Source: Haberlea rhodopensis (taxonomy: Eukaryota > Streptophyta > Magnoliopsida > Lamiales > Gesneriaceae). From it: DNA of 64,000 bases. This document shows positions 20,857-33,214 of the stretch, piece by piece. A program made the translations under genes and the position numbers. How positions within the stretch are numbered: position 1 is the first letter of the stretch; the number at the start of each line of letters is the position of its first letter. Under the pieces are notes generated by a model. The model did no database searches and was not told the DNA's origin. It worked only from the letters and a program-made list of their open reading frames with translations. Location: positions 7,688,001 to 7,752,000 of the forward strand of contig CAJQUN010000021.1 of NCBI GenBank assembly GCA_907163345.1, given 5' to 3'.

Positions 20857-23160
20857 ATGGATCCGAACGTATGTTCGAGGTCAACTCATACATGTGGTAC
20901 TTCCAGAAATTGGAAGAACTAAATCAATATATATGGCCGAAGCTAAACAATTCAACCATAAATGGAATATTTTACTGGAAATTTGTGCTAGCCCTGCTAT
21001 AGCATATACCAGTATCAAGAACATGAGAATGTAGCAAGGAACCTTTACAGGATGAACATCAAGCTACAATTCGAGATAGCCGAGGCCCAGAAGAAAGATC
21101 ATCCTGAGCATAACCACATGATTTCATATCCCAACAGCTTAACCGGATTCGAACCAGACGAATGGGATGGGTGAACCCACCTTTCGAGAAATTGAGCCGG
21201 ATACTTCTAAGATATCTCAAGATCTTAGAGAGTATTTAGAAGACAGTGCAAAGATATGGATACTTACAATACCATGTCCCTACACAGATCCATCAGATTC
21301 AAAGTCAGATGAAGATCATGATTAAACATCATGATGAAATTATTGAAAACCTTAGAGATGTTCAAACCCGAGTTAAGAAGTTGGAGTCATGGTCAAGTTC
21401 TTCAGAAATAAGAAAATGATGGTGGTTACCACCGTCCTATAGAACAGAACCCTTTTACATCAAAAAGAGAAAGCGATGGAGGTCTCAAAACCTTTGACGG
21501 AGACTGAAAAAATGATTGCAGTCATATGAGGAGATCTAGTACTTCTTACAAAGTAATGAAAATAATCAACCCGGAAGATCTATGGGGTCTTGCTGATTCG
21601 TTTGTAGGATTGAATCTTGTAGACTTTAAAACAAATCAAGTTGGCGGATTTCCTCGACTACCAACACAAGAGAGTTTCAGGTCAAACAATCCACCACCCG
21701 AAAGAGATCAAAGAATGCCCCATCAGGATGATTTTACTACTGGAGCAACTTTAGATCTCCCAGTTGGAACAAGAAGTCATTCCCGCAGGCCAGACCTACA
21801 CCAAACGCCTTACGGGAAATCTCAGTTAGATCTGTGATACATCCATATGGACTTATGCTCAACATGGATATCTTGTATTTTAAAAATAGAGTTCTTATTG
21901 ATGAATAGTCTTAAGCAATGAGAATAGCAGCAGGAATGCTTGATGTCAACAAAGAAGGATTCATGTTATTCCTTAATATGAGTCTAGAAGGATAAGCCAA
22001 AATTGTCTGGGAACTCGGAGACTCAGGTACCAAGGAAGATGTTTTACCCGGAGAGTCCCTAAAAGAAATCGTGGACAATATGACAAAATTCTTTAAAATT
22101 TGTTTCATTAGAGTGGGTTACTTCGAAGGAATGGAGGAACAGAATGCGAAAAATATAGACAAGCTCTATATAGCCTGGAACTACATGATATCTGTTATGT
22201 AGACGAGTACATCAAACCCTTCACAGAGTATAGATGGAAAGGCAAAGATGGTAGAAAAAGATGCAGCAGAACTGTTCTTTGCCAAAATACTGAGTCCATG
22301 GAGAGAAATGTTTATCCAGGAATATACACCACAAGCAATATAGAGGCGGTGTCCAGGAGAATGTCAGTTCTTAAAATGAAGCTTCCGGAGTGGTGCTATC
22401 AAGTGAAACTCCAAAAGAATTACAAAAAATTTAGAGAAATCAACAAAACAGCTCCTCTTTGCTGTAGAGGGAATGATATCCCTACAATCATCGGAAACTA
22501 CCACCAGAGGCGGAAGATGAAAAAGCACAGAGCTCATCCATATGCCCGAGGAAGTAGTAACAGAGGAAATAAGTCTTCATGGAGACTAGAAAGTTCTTGT
22601 CAAAACAGAAATCCCGGAGTTATAGATCTGGGCAAAGATCAGGACCAACAATGAGTAGAACCTCGTCAGCAGGTTCTAATCAAGCAAGTACTAGTAGTCT
22701 AGCAGAGCATCAACGAAGAGGACTTTGAGATGCACTCATACTCGTGTGAATGAGAGTTTCAGAGATTGTAGTTGTTGGACGTGCGGTGCAAGAAGACATA
22801 TTTCTACAGATTGTCCAGAAAATCAAAACCGATGAGTGAGACAGTTCGAGCATAGCAAGGAGTTCGAGGATGTTGTTTACTTCCAAGACTTGATGCAGGT
22901 CTATCAATTTGAGGATATCCCTCAGTGGAAAGCATCTACGAAGAAGAGATCTATTCTGATAACGGAGGTGAATTTAGTTCAGAATTTTAGTGAAGGAGAG
23001 TTCCATCAACACTTGATCAGAGAAGAGCCGTCGGAGGTTTTCTCACAACCACTGTTTCTCATAAAACTTTTATGAGGATCATGAAAGAAGAGCCAAAGCC
23101 TCAAATATAAGATGAATTTACAATTGGAGCAATGGAAAAAGACATGGATATGATTGGCCT
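20857..23160 (+). pseudogene. Coat-protein region of the pararetrovirus, broken
   Basis: Fragments in several frames cover this region, with the longest open pieces at 21526-21837, 22298-22654 and 22836-23075. A CCHC zinc knuckle, CWTCGARRHISTDC, lies at 22773-22814 after a basic, arginine-rich stretch (22500-22620), the usual arrangement at the nucleic-acid-binding end of caulimovirid coat proteins. Many in-frame stops and several frame changes interrupt it. The N-terminal half is assigned only by position. Confidence 0.65.
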
Positions 23161-23224
23161 TTGAAGTAGGAAGCATCAGATTATCCATAGGGTGACAATA
23201 TAAGAATTTTTGCGATCCCGATGT

Positions 23225-23905
23225 AACTCATGGGAAATCAAATTGAGATGCAGTTAATCCCCTCTAGAGAAATTCAGGAAATTAAGAACAAGGTTAAAAG
23301 AGAAGTTGCTTACACGCTCTCATGGATTCATATTGGAGCCATTAGAATTACAATCAAGGCAGCTTTCAAAGAAAGAATTGATTCACCCCTCAACCTAGCG
23401 ATCTTTGACAAAAGAATTCCTAACCTCAAAGGTTCTTGTTTGGGAGCAGTTGCAGGAAATCTGTATGTAGGAAAGATTACTTTAACATCTATCCAAGAAT
23501 TGCATACAATTTAGGAGATCGAGACTTCAACAAGTTTGTACTCTTCTTCAAGATTTTAAAAGAAGTGATTTGATGAAAGAAGGGAACATGCCTTACTCGA
23601 TCACCTACAAGGTGTCATACGTGCTCTCAAATACTCATCTTTCAAGGGTATTCTTGCGAAAGGAATTCATCGAGGTCCCCAGAATATTCAAAGATTTCGC
23701 CAAAGCCGTATTGCCGGACATTATTGATACTCCGACAATGGGAGAGATCGAAATGAGGATACAAGACCAGTCTGTTTTGAACAGAAGCAGGAGTCTTATG
23801 ATCGTGCCAAGAAGAATGTATTTCCAACAGAATAGATTGATCAGTAACTATCCCGGGGAAAAAACAAAAGGTCGTCTCAGGCATGATTCAGAAAATCCCT
23901 GATGT
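23225..23905 (+). pseudogene. Movement-protein region of the pararetrovirus, frameshifted
   Basis: Two open pieces in different frames, 23230-23514 and 23570-23902, give sequence of the caulimovirid cell-to-cell movement protein (30K superfamily). Recognisable parts are HIGAIRITIKAAFKE, LGAVAGNLYVGKI and MPYSITYKVSYVLSNTH. At least one frameshift lies between 23514 and 23570, and the end beyond about 23890 changes frame again. In intact viruses this protein forms tubules through plasmodesmata; this copy cannot. Confidence 0.75.
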
Positions 23906-24089
23906 ATTCAAAACAACGCGAATGCTGAAATGTCCAGAAGGCTGGAAAGAAGTGCATATAATCTTCGACATTAGAAGAACAATATCTTCCCTTGCGATGT
24001 CCTATAATATTTGCAACAACATACAGTTGGCAAGTATCAAGGAAACCTTCATATTGGTGAAATTGATCTAACAATTCAAGGAACTGCAG

Positions 24090-26320
24090 GTATGATCCCA
24101 TAACAGCTCATTATTGGGATTGAGTTTCTTGAGGAACACAAACCTTGGGAAAGATTGCAGGATGGAATGGAATTCATTGTGGACGCGAAAAATACAGAAT
24201 CTGATGACCACCAGTCCATTCTCAATATACATCTCAGTTGGGATATTATACGAGAAATATCGTGCAGAATATTTTGCGACATATATTGATTCAGCAGCTG
24301 GAATATGCACGGGCAGAAGAGACATCTTCCCTCAAGCAGTTGGGGAGAAATTACCAGTCACTGTCGGAAGAGACTTTTCCAAGCGGATTCTTATTCTTAA
24401 TGAAGGAGTCCAAGCGACGGAAATAATAATTGGAGGAGCAGGCGGTACCCCCGATACAAAGTCAAGACTCCACCTATTTATTTCCATGATACATGAGTTG
24501 ATCTGCTGCTAGGAAACAATTTTCTATAGACATTCAAGCGGTTTGCACAGTAGAACGAGACAATGAGGCTTATTTCCACAACCCTTTGTGATCATAAGAT
24601 TATTGTCCAGCGACTAAGGGAAGCATTTCACAGTAAATTTCTCATTAGTTTTTGCAGCAATCGTGGTGATGAAGGGAGACTTCGACACCCAAAGATGAAG
24701 GATCAGCGGAAATTCGGCGATGCGATTCTTCAACTTAGACAACAAGGAACTGGTCAAAATTGTAAAATGACTTTTGATGGTATAAATGTTATGTCATTCA
24801 GAGAACATAATGAAGATGTGGATGAAGATGAAGAAGATGTTATTACAGGCATTCTACTGTTACTGAAAAAGGCATTACATGCGGAGTCCATGCAACCTGA
24901 AGCTACCCTCGAAGAGCAGATTACTCTATAGGAAGTAAAAAGGAGGATCAAGAGGTACTACAATGAGGATCCTCGGGAATGGTGGGACAGAAACGAGCTT
25001 GCAACATCTTTGAAGGTGAAAATCGGAAGAGAGTATGAGTTCGCGAGGTACAAGCCGATCCCCATGAACCAGGAAGATCAGAAAGATATGCAGATGATAC
25101 TTAAGGAACATCTTGACCTTAAGTGAATCTCAGCAGGTGTTTCTCTATACAGCAGTCCGAGATTTCTCTTACGGAATCATGTATAAATTAAAAGAGGAAA
25201 ACCAAGATTAGTGATCCATTAAAAAAGTATCAACGAGATCTTGGAATTCGATGTATATTATATCCCAAGCAGAGAATATATGGTAAATAATATCAAGAAT
25301 GCTAAAGTGTTTTCTAAGTTCGATTGTACAAGACTAAGATGGAGGAAGCGAGCAAAATGTTCATAGCATTCTCCACATCACAAGGACACTATATCTGGAA
25401 TGTCATGCAAATGAGATTGACAAATGCTCTCCAGATATATCAAAGGAAGATGAATAATCTTATCAAGGATTACTTCAGCTTCATGTTCGTGTATATTGAC
25501 GATGTTCTCATTGTGTCAAGAAACATGAAAGAACATCTTAAACATCTGGAAACCTTTTCAGACGTTTGTTACAAGGAATGATTAGTACTCTCCGAAAGGA
25601 AGACAATAATTGCCACAAGACAAATCTAGTTCCTTGGAATTGAGATCGGCGAATCGGGAATCATCTTGCAGAATTATATTGTTGAGAAAGTGCAAGGATA
25701 TCCGGATGACCTCAAGTGATTTAAAGCATTTTCAGAGTTTTCTGAATGTTGTTAATTTTGCTGGGATGTTCATCAATAACCTAGCAAACCACATGAAAGT
25801 GTTCAATCCACTACTCAAAAAAGATGTTAAGTTCGAGTGGAATGAAGATCACAAACAAGATGTCAAGCAGCTTAAAGAAGTTTGGAAGCAACTACCAAAG
25901 CTTGCAAGTCCACACGACAATGATGAACTGGTATTATACATAGATGCCAGTGATCATTGGTGAGCTGCAGTTCTTATGAAGGCCACACGAGATAGAGAAG
26001 TGTCATGCACATATTGCAGCAGTCTATTCGACGTCAGCGAAGTTATCAGATGTCACATCAACGAGAATGAGTTCTTTGCAGTTCGAAAGGCTTTTAAAAA
26101 TGGCCACTATTTTTACTCGCAAAGAAATTTATCTTGAAAATAAATAATACTAGTGTTAAGTCTTTTCTGAAAAATTAAATTGAATCAAAATCAGAAAATG
26201 CTAGACTTTTAAGATGGCAAGCTGAATGCCAATATTATGATTATGATATTGTCATTGTGAAATCTGATAAAAATATCCTTGCAGATTTCCTAACACGAGA
26301 TGAAGGGACACATTGCTAGC
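24090..26320 (+). pseudogene. Protease, reverse transcriptase and RNase H region of the pararetrovirus, broken
   Basis: The protease segment (24114-24512) contains ATYIDSAAGICT with the catalytic aspartate at 24288-24290; the third motif residue is alanine where glycine is usual. Reverse transcriptase is spread over several frames at about 25090-25600, with the YIDD box at 25492-25503. RNase H starts with LVLYIDASD at about 25930-25955 and its last part (RLLRWQAECQYYDYDI and ILADFLTRD) lies at about 26200-26320. Stops and frame changes separate all these pieces, for example around 25323, 25581 and 25963. The order protease-RT-RNase H without integrase is diagnostic for pararetroviruses. Confidence 0.85.
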
Positions 26321-26751
26321 TATACCCTCAAACAAGTTAGGCATCTCAGGAAAACCTGGAGACCCAGGAACGAGATTTTGGGACTCTTTGTCTCAATACT
26401 GAAGTCGCATGATGATTACGACAGGCATATCGGGACTTAGTTTCTGGTCATATACGAGGATGCCTTCAGGCCCAAGAACGCTTGTTCGGAGTTTTGAGGG
26501 GGTCTATGCTCCAGGCCGCATCTCCAATGGTGTAAAAAAGGGTGTTTAGAGAACGAAGCTCATCTAACCCAGGGGCAAGAGATTCACATACCCCCTGTCA
26601 CAGGTGCTGCAGATGATGCATTCCATGGGGATGTACAAGCTGTAGCGAATGTTGAGGGTCAGGTGTCATCAGATGTGAACCTTCAAGTCAACTCATCGCC
26701 TCTATGGTAAAAGAGGGAGAGTTGAACCTTAGGCCATAGACATACACTTCT

Positions 26752-27590
26752 TTGATTCAATTTAACGAGGATTTAGTTTATTCTCCTATGCAGGATTACC
26801 AACGTACTTGTGAGAAACTGATTACCAGACGGGCTATCAACCCAAACAAAACAATTGTTGATATCTTCGGAAAATATCCAAGGGTTTGGATGAAACCAGG
26901 TAGCCATCCAAACGAGGTACAAGAATGGTATAAGTTCGGAGCTCTGGCTTTGGTTTATACTGTTGCACCAGCATTCTCTGAAATCTCCAAATTATCAAAG
27001 TGGATCAGAGAAGCTGTTCACGATACATGGGCCAATAATCCACATTTGGTTCGAGGAGATATTTTGGAGTTGTATTTTTTCAGTGCCGCTCCAGAACCAA
27101 CAAAGAAAGGCTTTATTGAAGCTTTTCATTTTATCAAGCTCAGACGGTCAGATGGGAACGCCTTAAAAAATATGGAAACGACGCTATCAGAAGACGCACC
27201 ATTATTAGTTGGAGCCATCACCGAAATGAACCTTCAACCAGACGAGCGTGCGGTCTTTGGGTTTGTCTAACATAAATGGACAAAGTCAAATACTCATTCA
27301 AGTTCTTTCAAAATTCAACCAATGGAACTTCCATGCTGAATTCCATGACAAGAATAATAACAGGATTTGCCGAAGAGCTATTCAAAACAAAAAGAAGATT
27401 TCTTTGGGAGAACAAGATTCCGGCAAGCAAAGAAACTTACCGAAAATTCTGCAATATGGAACATATTGGCCTGTGGAAAGATCGGATTTGCCAAGCATGC
27501 CTGGAGTAGAAAGAACCAGAATTCGGGAAAGGATTCCGATCCAAACCCGACAGGTCAGAGGCTGGAAAAGACAAATGACCTGCTGACAAG
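26752..27590 (+). pseudogene. Downstream gene of the pararetrovirus, transactivator-like by position
   Basis: The longest piece (26752-27270, up to 172 codons) contains EVQEWYKFGALALVYTVAP and FFSAAPEPTKKGFIEAFHF. It continues in another frame at about 27276-27509, ending with a CxxC motif (ICQAC). Its place after RNase H and before the promoter is where cauliflower-mosaic-type viruses carry the translational transactivator/inclusion-body protein. I recognise only general similarity to that family; function is inferred from position. Frame breaks around 27270 and 27510 show decay. Confidence 0.5.
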
Positions 27591-27852
27591 AGAGGCTGTT
27601 TTTCTAAAGCTCAGGGATCACAAAAATCAATAATGTAAAGATTCCCTGACAAAGGAAAAGGCATGGACAATTAAAAGATAGTGCGGTAACTGTTCAACGC
27701 ACTCGGACAAAAATAATGGACCACTCACGAGAAAAGTTGTCACACTCAGACAAAGATGCCAGACCACTTGAAAGCTAAGGTCCTTAGCACTCACGGGCGC
27801 ACTCAACAATTATCAAGATTTCAAATCCGAAGTTGAAGTCTGGATTCATACC

Positions 27853-27860
27853 TATATAAA
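27853..27860 (+). promoter_or_regulatory. TATA box of the pararetrovirus pregenomic RNA promoter
   Basis: CCTATATAAAGGCACTCATTC has the strong TATA context seen in caulimovirid full-length-transcript promoters. It lies about 265 bp after the last viral coding fragment, and downstream sequence to about 28050 would be the start of the leader. Transcription should start about 30 bp further on. Confidence 0.6.
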
Positions 27861-28918
27861 GGCACTCATTCAGGACACTAAGGACATCGAAAATTATACA
27901 TAGTTTTCTGAGAATAAAATTGCAGTCTCCAAACTTTATAATATTTCAACTTTCATAGATTGATAATAATTTCTTTCTTTCTTTCTTTTGTAAAATTTTT
28001 ATAATATTGTTTTGTATTTCAATTTATGTAGAACTCGAACAATTATCATAAGTCAATTTTCCCTTTTTAATACGTATACGATGATACGATACATTATATA
28101 AGAATTCTATTGGAGTAGCCCACTTTCGATTTTTTTGGTTCAATTTGTTTCTAAAATAACCTGTCCTTTTTTTTGGTTAATCAAAATAATAAAGGAGCTG
28201 CCCCAGCATGATTCGAGACGAACCATAGAACCAAAGAAAGGAGAAAAAGGTGAAAACAAAACAAGAAAGGAGAAAAATTGTGGCTATCAAAATCATCATT
28301 GAAAAAAAAAAATGAAAAATCTCTTGGTTAGAGAGAGAAAAAGAAAAGAGTTGGGCCACGTTTATTTTTGTTTTAGTCAGCGGTGGTGGTGTTGTTGGGA
28401 GAATTTGTTGCTCAGACAGGAAACAGAGAAGGAAAAAAGCCCAACTGTAAAGAGTTTTTCTTGGGTTTATCGATAAGTTTTATCTGGGTTTCTTTTATTT
28501 TTAGGCGTTCTTTTGCGGTGGTTTGCTGGATCTACATTTTCTTTGTGGACTGTTGGCTTCTGTTGACCTCATTTTCTGCTTGCGTATACGTGTCTGTGAG
28601 TAATATTGTTTTAGGTAGTGTTTTGTATTTTCATGGTAATCTGTTATCTGGAACGGTTTGGGATGAGGGCCTTTGAAAGGGTGATTTTGAAACTTATATT
28701 TTGATAATTTTTTTTTGCATAAAATTAGATTTTTCTACCGGTCAGCGTCTGGGTTTTGAGACGCATATTTAGAAGGTGGTTTTGAATCTTTTTCCTTATT
28801 TTTAATTACCTTTACTTGGAGAAATTTGTTATAGCAATGAGGGGAATTTTGGGTGATTGGGTCGTTTTTCATTTGATTTATGCCCTTTTTTTCTGGGTTT
28901 TGTTTCCTTATTCATTGA

Positions 28919-29106
28919 TTGGAATTCTGAAAGTATGAGTTCTCAATTGAAAGGAGTAATTTTATGTTTAGGGGCGAGGAGTTTGCTGCATTTCTTAACC
29001 ATTTGATGGAATTGGAATTCTGAATGTATGAGTGTTCAATTGAAAGGAGTAATCTTTGGTTTAGGGACGACCGGACGTGGAATTTGCTGCATTTCTTAAC
29101 CATTTT
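28919..29106 (+). repeat. Tandem duplication of about 95 bp
   Basis: Two neighbouring blocks share GGAATTCTGAA, GTATGAGT, TCAATTGAAAGGAGTAAT and TTTGCTGCATTTCTTAACCATTT. They differ at several positions. They lie in the probable first intron of the WVD2-like gene. Confidence 0.8.
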
Positions 29107-29762
29107 CATGATTAGAAATTATATGGCTTTAAAAAAAGGTTGCAAAATTCATGTAAATTTGAATGCTGGGCCGAGTTTCTTTTGCTCGATGCCCTTGGAG
29201 AAAATCTTGTGATAATGATATGCTAAGATCGTGATCTATTTTTAATAAGTATTTAAATCTACGGGAAGAGTTGGTCGTTACTATTTTAATTTCATTTCAA
29301 TGAGGATCATGTATTTCTTTCCTAGAGAATGGTGAATTATTCTGTAATATCAATAAATTTAAAGTTGATTGGATTGAACTAACGAATGCTATCTATAGAT
29401 TATTAAGCTTATTGAATTTTCCTATATTGGTTCAATAATGTTCCTTCTCAAAAAAAGAGAGTTTTATTGGTTTTTGTAATATCTCCATGCAGAAATACAC
29501 CTAAAAGACCATGGATGAATATTATATTTTATATTATGCTATTCAGTTGAAGTTCTTAGGCTTTATCTATTTCCTACAGCATAACATTTTAAGATCTCCA
29601 ATTTACTGTTCCCTAAGGCTGTGACCCTGCTTTATTTTACCGTGGAACGAAAAACTCGTTCTCATTCCATGGAATGATCGTCTTTCTCCACAAGAAAATA
29701 TATCTGAATTATCAAAAAACCCATTGTTCTTTGATTCTTTGGAGATATTTCCAAGCAGGAAG

Positions 29763-31898
29763 ATGGGGAGGGATGTCTCAGGTTTACGGATTGACAAGAA
29801 GCCAAAGTGCTTTCAATTTGAAGTCAAATGCACTGCACCAAAAGTCACACCAGAAAATGTTGATACAAAGGATTACGAGCTAGAGGATCATACTTCAAAA
29901 GGCATCAAAAGCACCAACCACAAGCCTCGGGAGAAAATTGTGATGGATGAGCCTCAAAATTCAACCAACAAAAACTTGAGCTCTCCAATAAAGCTTGCGT
30001 CAGGTTCTGCTGTCAATGGGTCAAATAATTCAAATTCTTTTGAAACTCTGGCACCTAGCCCTGAAGGTGAAACTAATGATTCTGGTGAAAAATACTCACC
30101 AAAATCTGCTGATATGCATTCTCCAAGAGCAACTATAAGAAGTCACAGGTAAATGCTTTAAATACCATGTTGTATCTCTTCCCCGTTTTTCTATCACTGA
30201 CCTGGGTTCACAAGGGGGCTATAATTCTTCTATGACTGACCTGGGTTCAGGAGAAATAGCATAAGAGACTATCAGTGCATGAACTCTTGAGATAAGGAGT
30301 TACTGAGCTAATCACCCTTTCTAACGGCTGTGTGTTTTTAACTTCATACTCAGCTATCGTTGGCTGTTTGCTAGCATTTTATCGTGGCTGGATCAATTAT
30401 TATGATAATACTGGATCGGTTGCACCGAATATCTTACAAAAAACAGGAAGAAGAAAGATCATTTCAGATTTTGATTTCATGGTATTTTGATTTTCGCGTT
30501 GGCTTAAGTGGAAATTTCCACTTGGTTCTGATGCTAGTCTTTTTTTATCCAGACAAACTTTCCTGTGATGTCAAGGAAGCAGCTGCAACCTCATGACACT
30601 AAATTTTATGAGGAAGATGATAATTGGTCTTTGGCATCTTCGTATCCTTTGCCGAGTGCTTCCTCTTCTTTTTCATCATGAATTTTCCTTTTTTGTCTTC
30701 AAATTTGTATTTCTCTTTATTTCTTGTTCTTGCAATGTTAATTTCCTTAGCATTGGCAGCACTGCTACATCACGGACAATTAAATCCCTAGTCACCGTGG
30801 CAGTGGCTCCATCATTTGTTTGCGTTGACCGTGCAGAGAGACGTAAGCAGGTACTTCTGATTAAGAACTGAAGATCTTTACTTATTGTTGTCATCGTTCT
30901 CATTTATTCTTTTAAAAATGTTCTCGTATTTTTGTCTTTACCCTCCTTTTTTTTAGTTTTACGGTAAGTTCATTGAGCTTTATAGCCAGAGTTTACTTTT
31001 TTGTTTAACAAAATTTTCCTTATTTTTGGCTCCACCCTCCATTTTCAGTTTTATGCTAAGTTGGCAGAAAATCACACAGCTTTGGAGCAAGAGAAACTTG
31101 AATATGAAGCTAGAACTAAGGTGCAGCTTTATTTTGTGGCATGAATTTTTTGTCTCGTGGTGTTGTACACAATGCGTCCTCTATGTTCAAATGTTATCCA
31201 TGCCCTCTTTATTCAAATGTTATTTATGTTCTCCCTGACTTTAGGATGAAGAACTAGCAGCTGAGAAAGATCGTGACGTACAAAGCAAACCCAGTTCCAA
31301 GTTGACCTCCCCTGAAAGTTGAGCTTAAAAAGGTATATGAGCCTGTATGTAAGCGTAACACGCCAAATTCTCATATGGAATCTGGACCAAGTAAAAATAT
31401 TGAGCAAGTAAAGGAATATCCTGATGAACTGGATACCTAATAGGATATTACGCAGATTGCATTGTAATTTGTTAGCACAACATAAATATCCTTTTTTGTA
31501 ATATCCATATAGAGTATATATAGCCAGAACCTTAAGATATGAGTTCTTGGGGAAAAAAATTTGGCCTTTCATGTTACCTATTTTCCAATGGTAAACAAGC
31601 CCACTATATCTTTCATTCTTTTACCTATCTATAACAAGTTATGTGACAGTTGTACCGAATGCAGCTTCCAGTGACCCGCCCAAAATCACCAAACCTAACC
31701 CGGAGAAAGAGCTTTGGAGATGCAGTGGAATCATCTCAATTGGAAAAAGGACTTTGTGGACGAGCAACTGGTCATAGCGCGGGTGTTTATAAAGAAGGTA
31801 AAAACTCTTCCAATACTCCAATAAGTAAGGAGCAAATTGGTGTGCGAAAGTTGATTCGAACTGGAAAGGAAAATCCAAGGATCATCCACAACAGTTGA
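29763..31898 (+). pseudogene. WVD2-like (TPX2-domain) gene, apparently damaged
   Basis: WVD2-like proteins bind and bundle cortical microtubules through a short C-terminal TPX2 domain (KLEEK-type). The start MGRDVSGLRIDKKP is typical of the family. Likely exons: 29763-30148, 30553-30641, 30751-30850, 31049-31120, 31245-31332, 31665-31898, with GT-AG borders. Family stretches are VTVAVAPSFVCVDRAERRKQ, FYAKLAENHTALEQEKLEYE and LPVTRPKSPNLTRRKSFGDA. Two problems are visible. Joining exon 1 to exon 2 as modelled breaks the frame. Exon 5 runs DEELAAEKDRDVQSKPSS then hits a stop, while the expected PPLKVELKK appears in another frame; the conserved segment between is missing. It is either a pseudogene or a gene whose splicing I have misjudged. 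A possible 5'-UTR exon lies near 28380-28440. Confidence 0.6.
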
Positions 31899-31899
31899 A

Positions 31900-32435
31900 A
31901 GGGACGGTGGGAAATTCTCCTGTCAAAGAGCTGGGGAGCACAAAATATCTATTTGAGTCTTGATGTTCTTCTGTAGTTTTCAGTTCGACTATTGGCATAA
32001 AAAGCTCTCCCTAGTTTTGTTTTGATGGATCTGTATATTTCGGTAATGCAACTCTTTTACCGTGCGAGTTGTCAAAAGGTGACCTAATTTGTGATTGTAT
32101 TTTTTGTGTAATTTATAACGGGTTTTTGGCAGATTACCCCTATAATTTATAACGGGTTTTTGGGAAACAAACGTGAGTGAGGGGCATAAAAGTGGAGTGG
32201 GTTGGGTAATGGGGATATTGAGATATTTTGTTGAGAAAAATACCAGCATCTTGCTAAGGAATACAAGAGAAATTCTCCCGGGTGTTTTTCAATTCTTTTT
32301 TTCCATTCGGTTAAGTGTAAATCACAGCAATACAATTACCTTTTGATCTTGTTGCTACTTTTTCTCATATTGTTATCTCATTGCAATTTTTGGAAAAACA
32401 TCAATGGTCTGACCTGCCGGATCTCGAGATGGAAA
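31900..32435. other. Probable 3' flank of the WVD2-like gene
   Basis: No coding signal is seen. A short direct repeat, TATAATTTATAACGGGTTTTTGG-like, occurs around 32106-32129 and 32140-32163. Confidence 0.4.
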
Positions 32436-32439
32436 TCAG

Positions 32440-33210
32440 CAATCTCGCAGCGTAAAGCGAGGAGGAGAAACACCCCGTGCAGATATGGTCCTTGAAGAAT
32501 TACTAGCAACTAGAAAGACTCTTTGTCAGTCTCCTCATCTATGGTTGAGCTTCTGCATCTTCTTGATCAAGCGGAGGGACTTCTATCCAAAGAAGAGCAA
32601 GCACCTGACAAAACCCATGCTAAACGCCCTTTCACAGCTAATGGGGATATTGATAACATAAGTTTTCTTGAAACATTCTGAAGTTGATGTGAATATAGGA
32701 GTGGCTTCTTGCATCAGTGAGGTTATTCGAATTACAGCACCTGATGCTCTTTATGATGATGACAGAATGAAGGAGGTTTTTCAATATCGGTTTTTGAGGA
32801 CTTCCCAGACACGACAAGCAGATCTTATTCTAAGAAGGTAACTATTCTCGAAACCATGGCTAAGGTATTGTGTTATCATGTTGGATTTAGAATGCAGTCA
32901 CTTGATTAATGAGATGTTCTAGCACTTTCTGAGGGTCGTAAGGGTTCCTTGCTCAGGAATTATTTTTGAATCCATGGTGAAAATTATGACTTATTTTAGA
33001 AGAGAGTGACTATATCAACAGCTCTACTCAATCCATTTTGGCTTCCATAAAAAGAATGACGGGAAAGATTTGTCAAATGCAAAGAAATTGGTACATGAGG
33101 TTTTTCAAAATTCTGCAGACAAGCTAGATTTAGGAATTATAAATCCGGAAATGGTTGAGGAAGGATCAATGGAGTTTTCAGAGTTTATGGAGGATCATAA
33201 ACAAGTTACA
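32440..33210 (+). pseudogene. PDS5-type cohesin cofactor fragment, decayed, probably intron-less
   Basis: PDS5 proteins regulate sister-chromatid cohesion and plants have several copies. Pieces in different frames match the N-terminal HEAT-repeat region: MVLEELLATRKTLCQSP, HLLDQAEGLLSKEEQAPDK, FLKHSEVDVNIGVASCISEV followed by IRITAPDALYDDDRMKEVF (32670-32785), a stretch with VIMLDLECSHLINEMF (about 32870-32920), and KKNDGKDLSNAKKLVHEVFQ near 33050-33110. Segments that are split by introns in typical plant PDS5 genes appear joined here, suggesting a processed copy. Frameshifts, deletions and stops are frequent. No poly(A) tract was identified. Confidence 0.65.
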
Positions 33211-33214
33211 TGAG

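Larger units (their letters stand above)
20644..28100 (+). mobile_element. Endogenous pararetrovirus (Caulimoviridae), near genome-length, defective
   Basis: The region holds, in order, a decayed tRNA-Met primer-binding site, coat-protein region with zinc knuckle, movement-protein region, aspartic protease, reverse transcriptase with YIDD, RNase H, a downstream gene, and a TATA-type promoter with leader. Distance from the primer site to the end of the leader is about 7.3 kb, the size of one circular caulimovirid genome. There are no LTRs. Every gene carries stops and frameshifts, so it is a fossil that cannot make full proteins. The coat-before-movement order, separate protease-RT module and final transactivator-like gene resemble cavemovirus/solendovirus layouts better than badnavirus; this placement is inference. 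Exact ends are uncertain: the left end abuts a solo LTR and the right end fades near 28050-28100. Confidence 0.85.
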
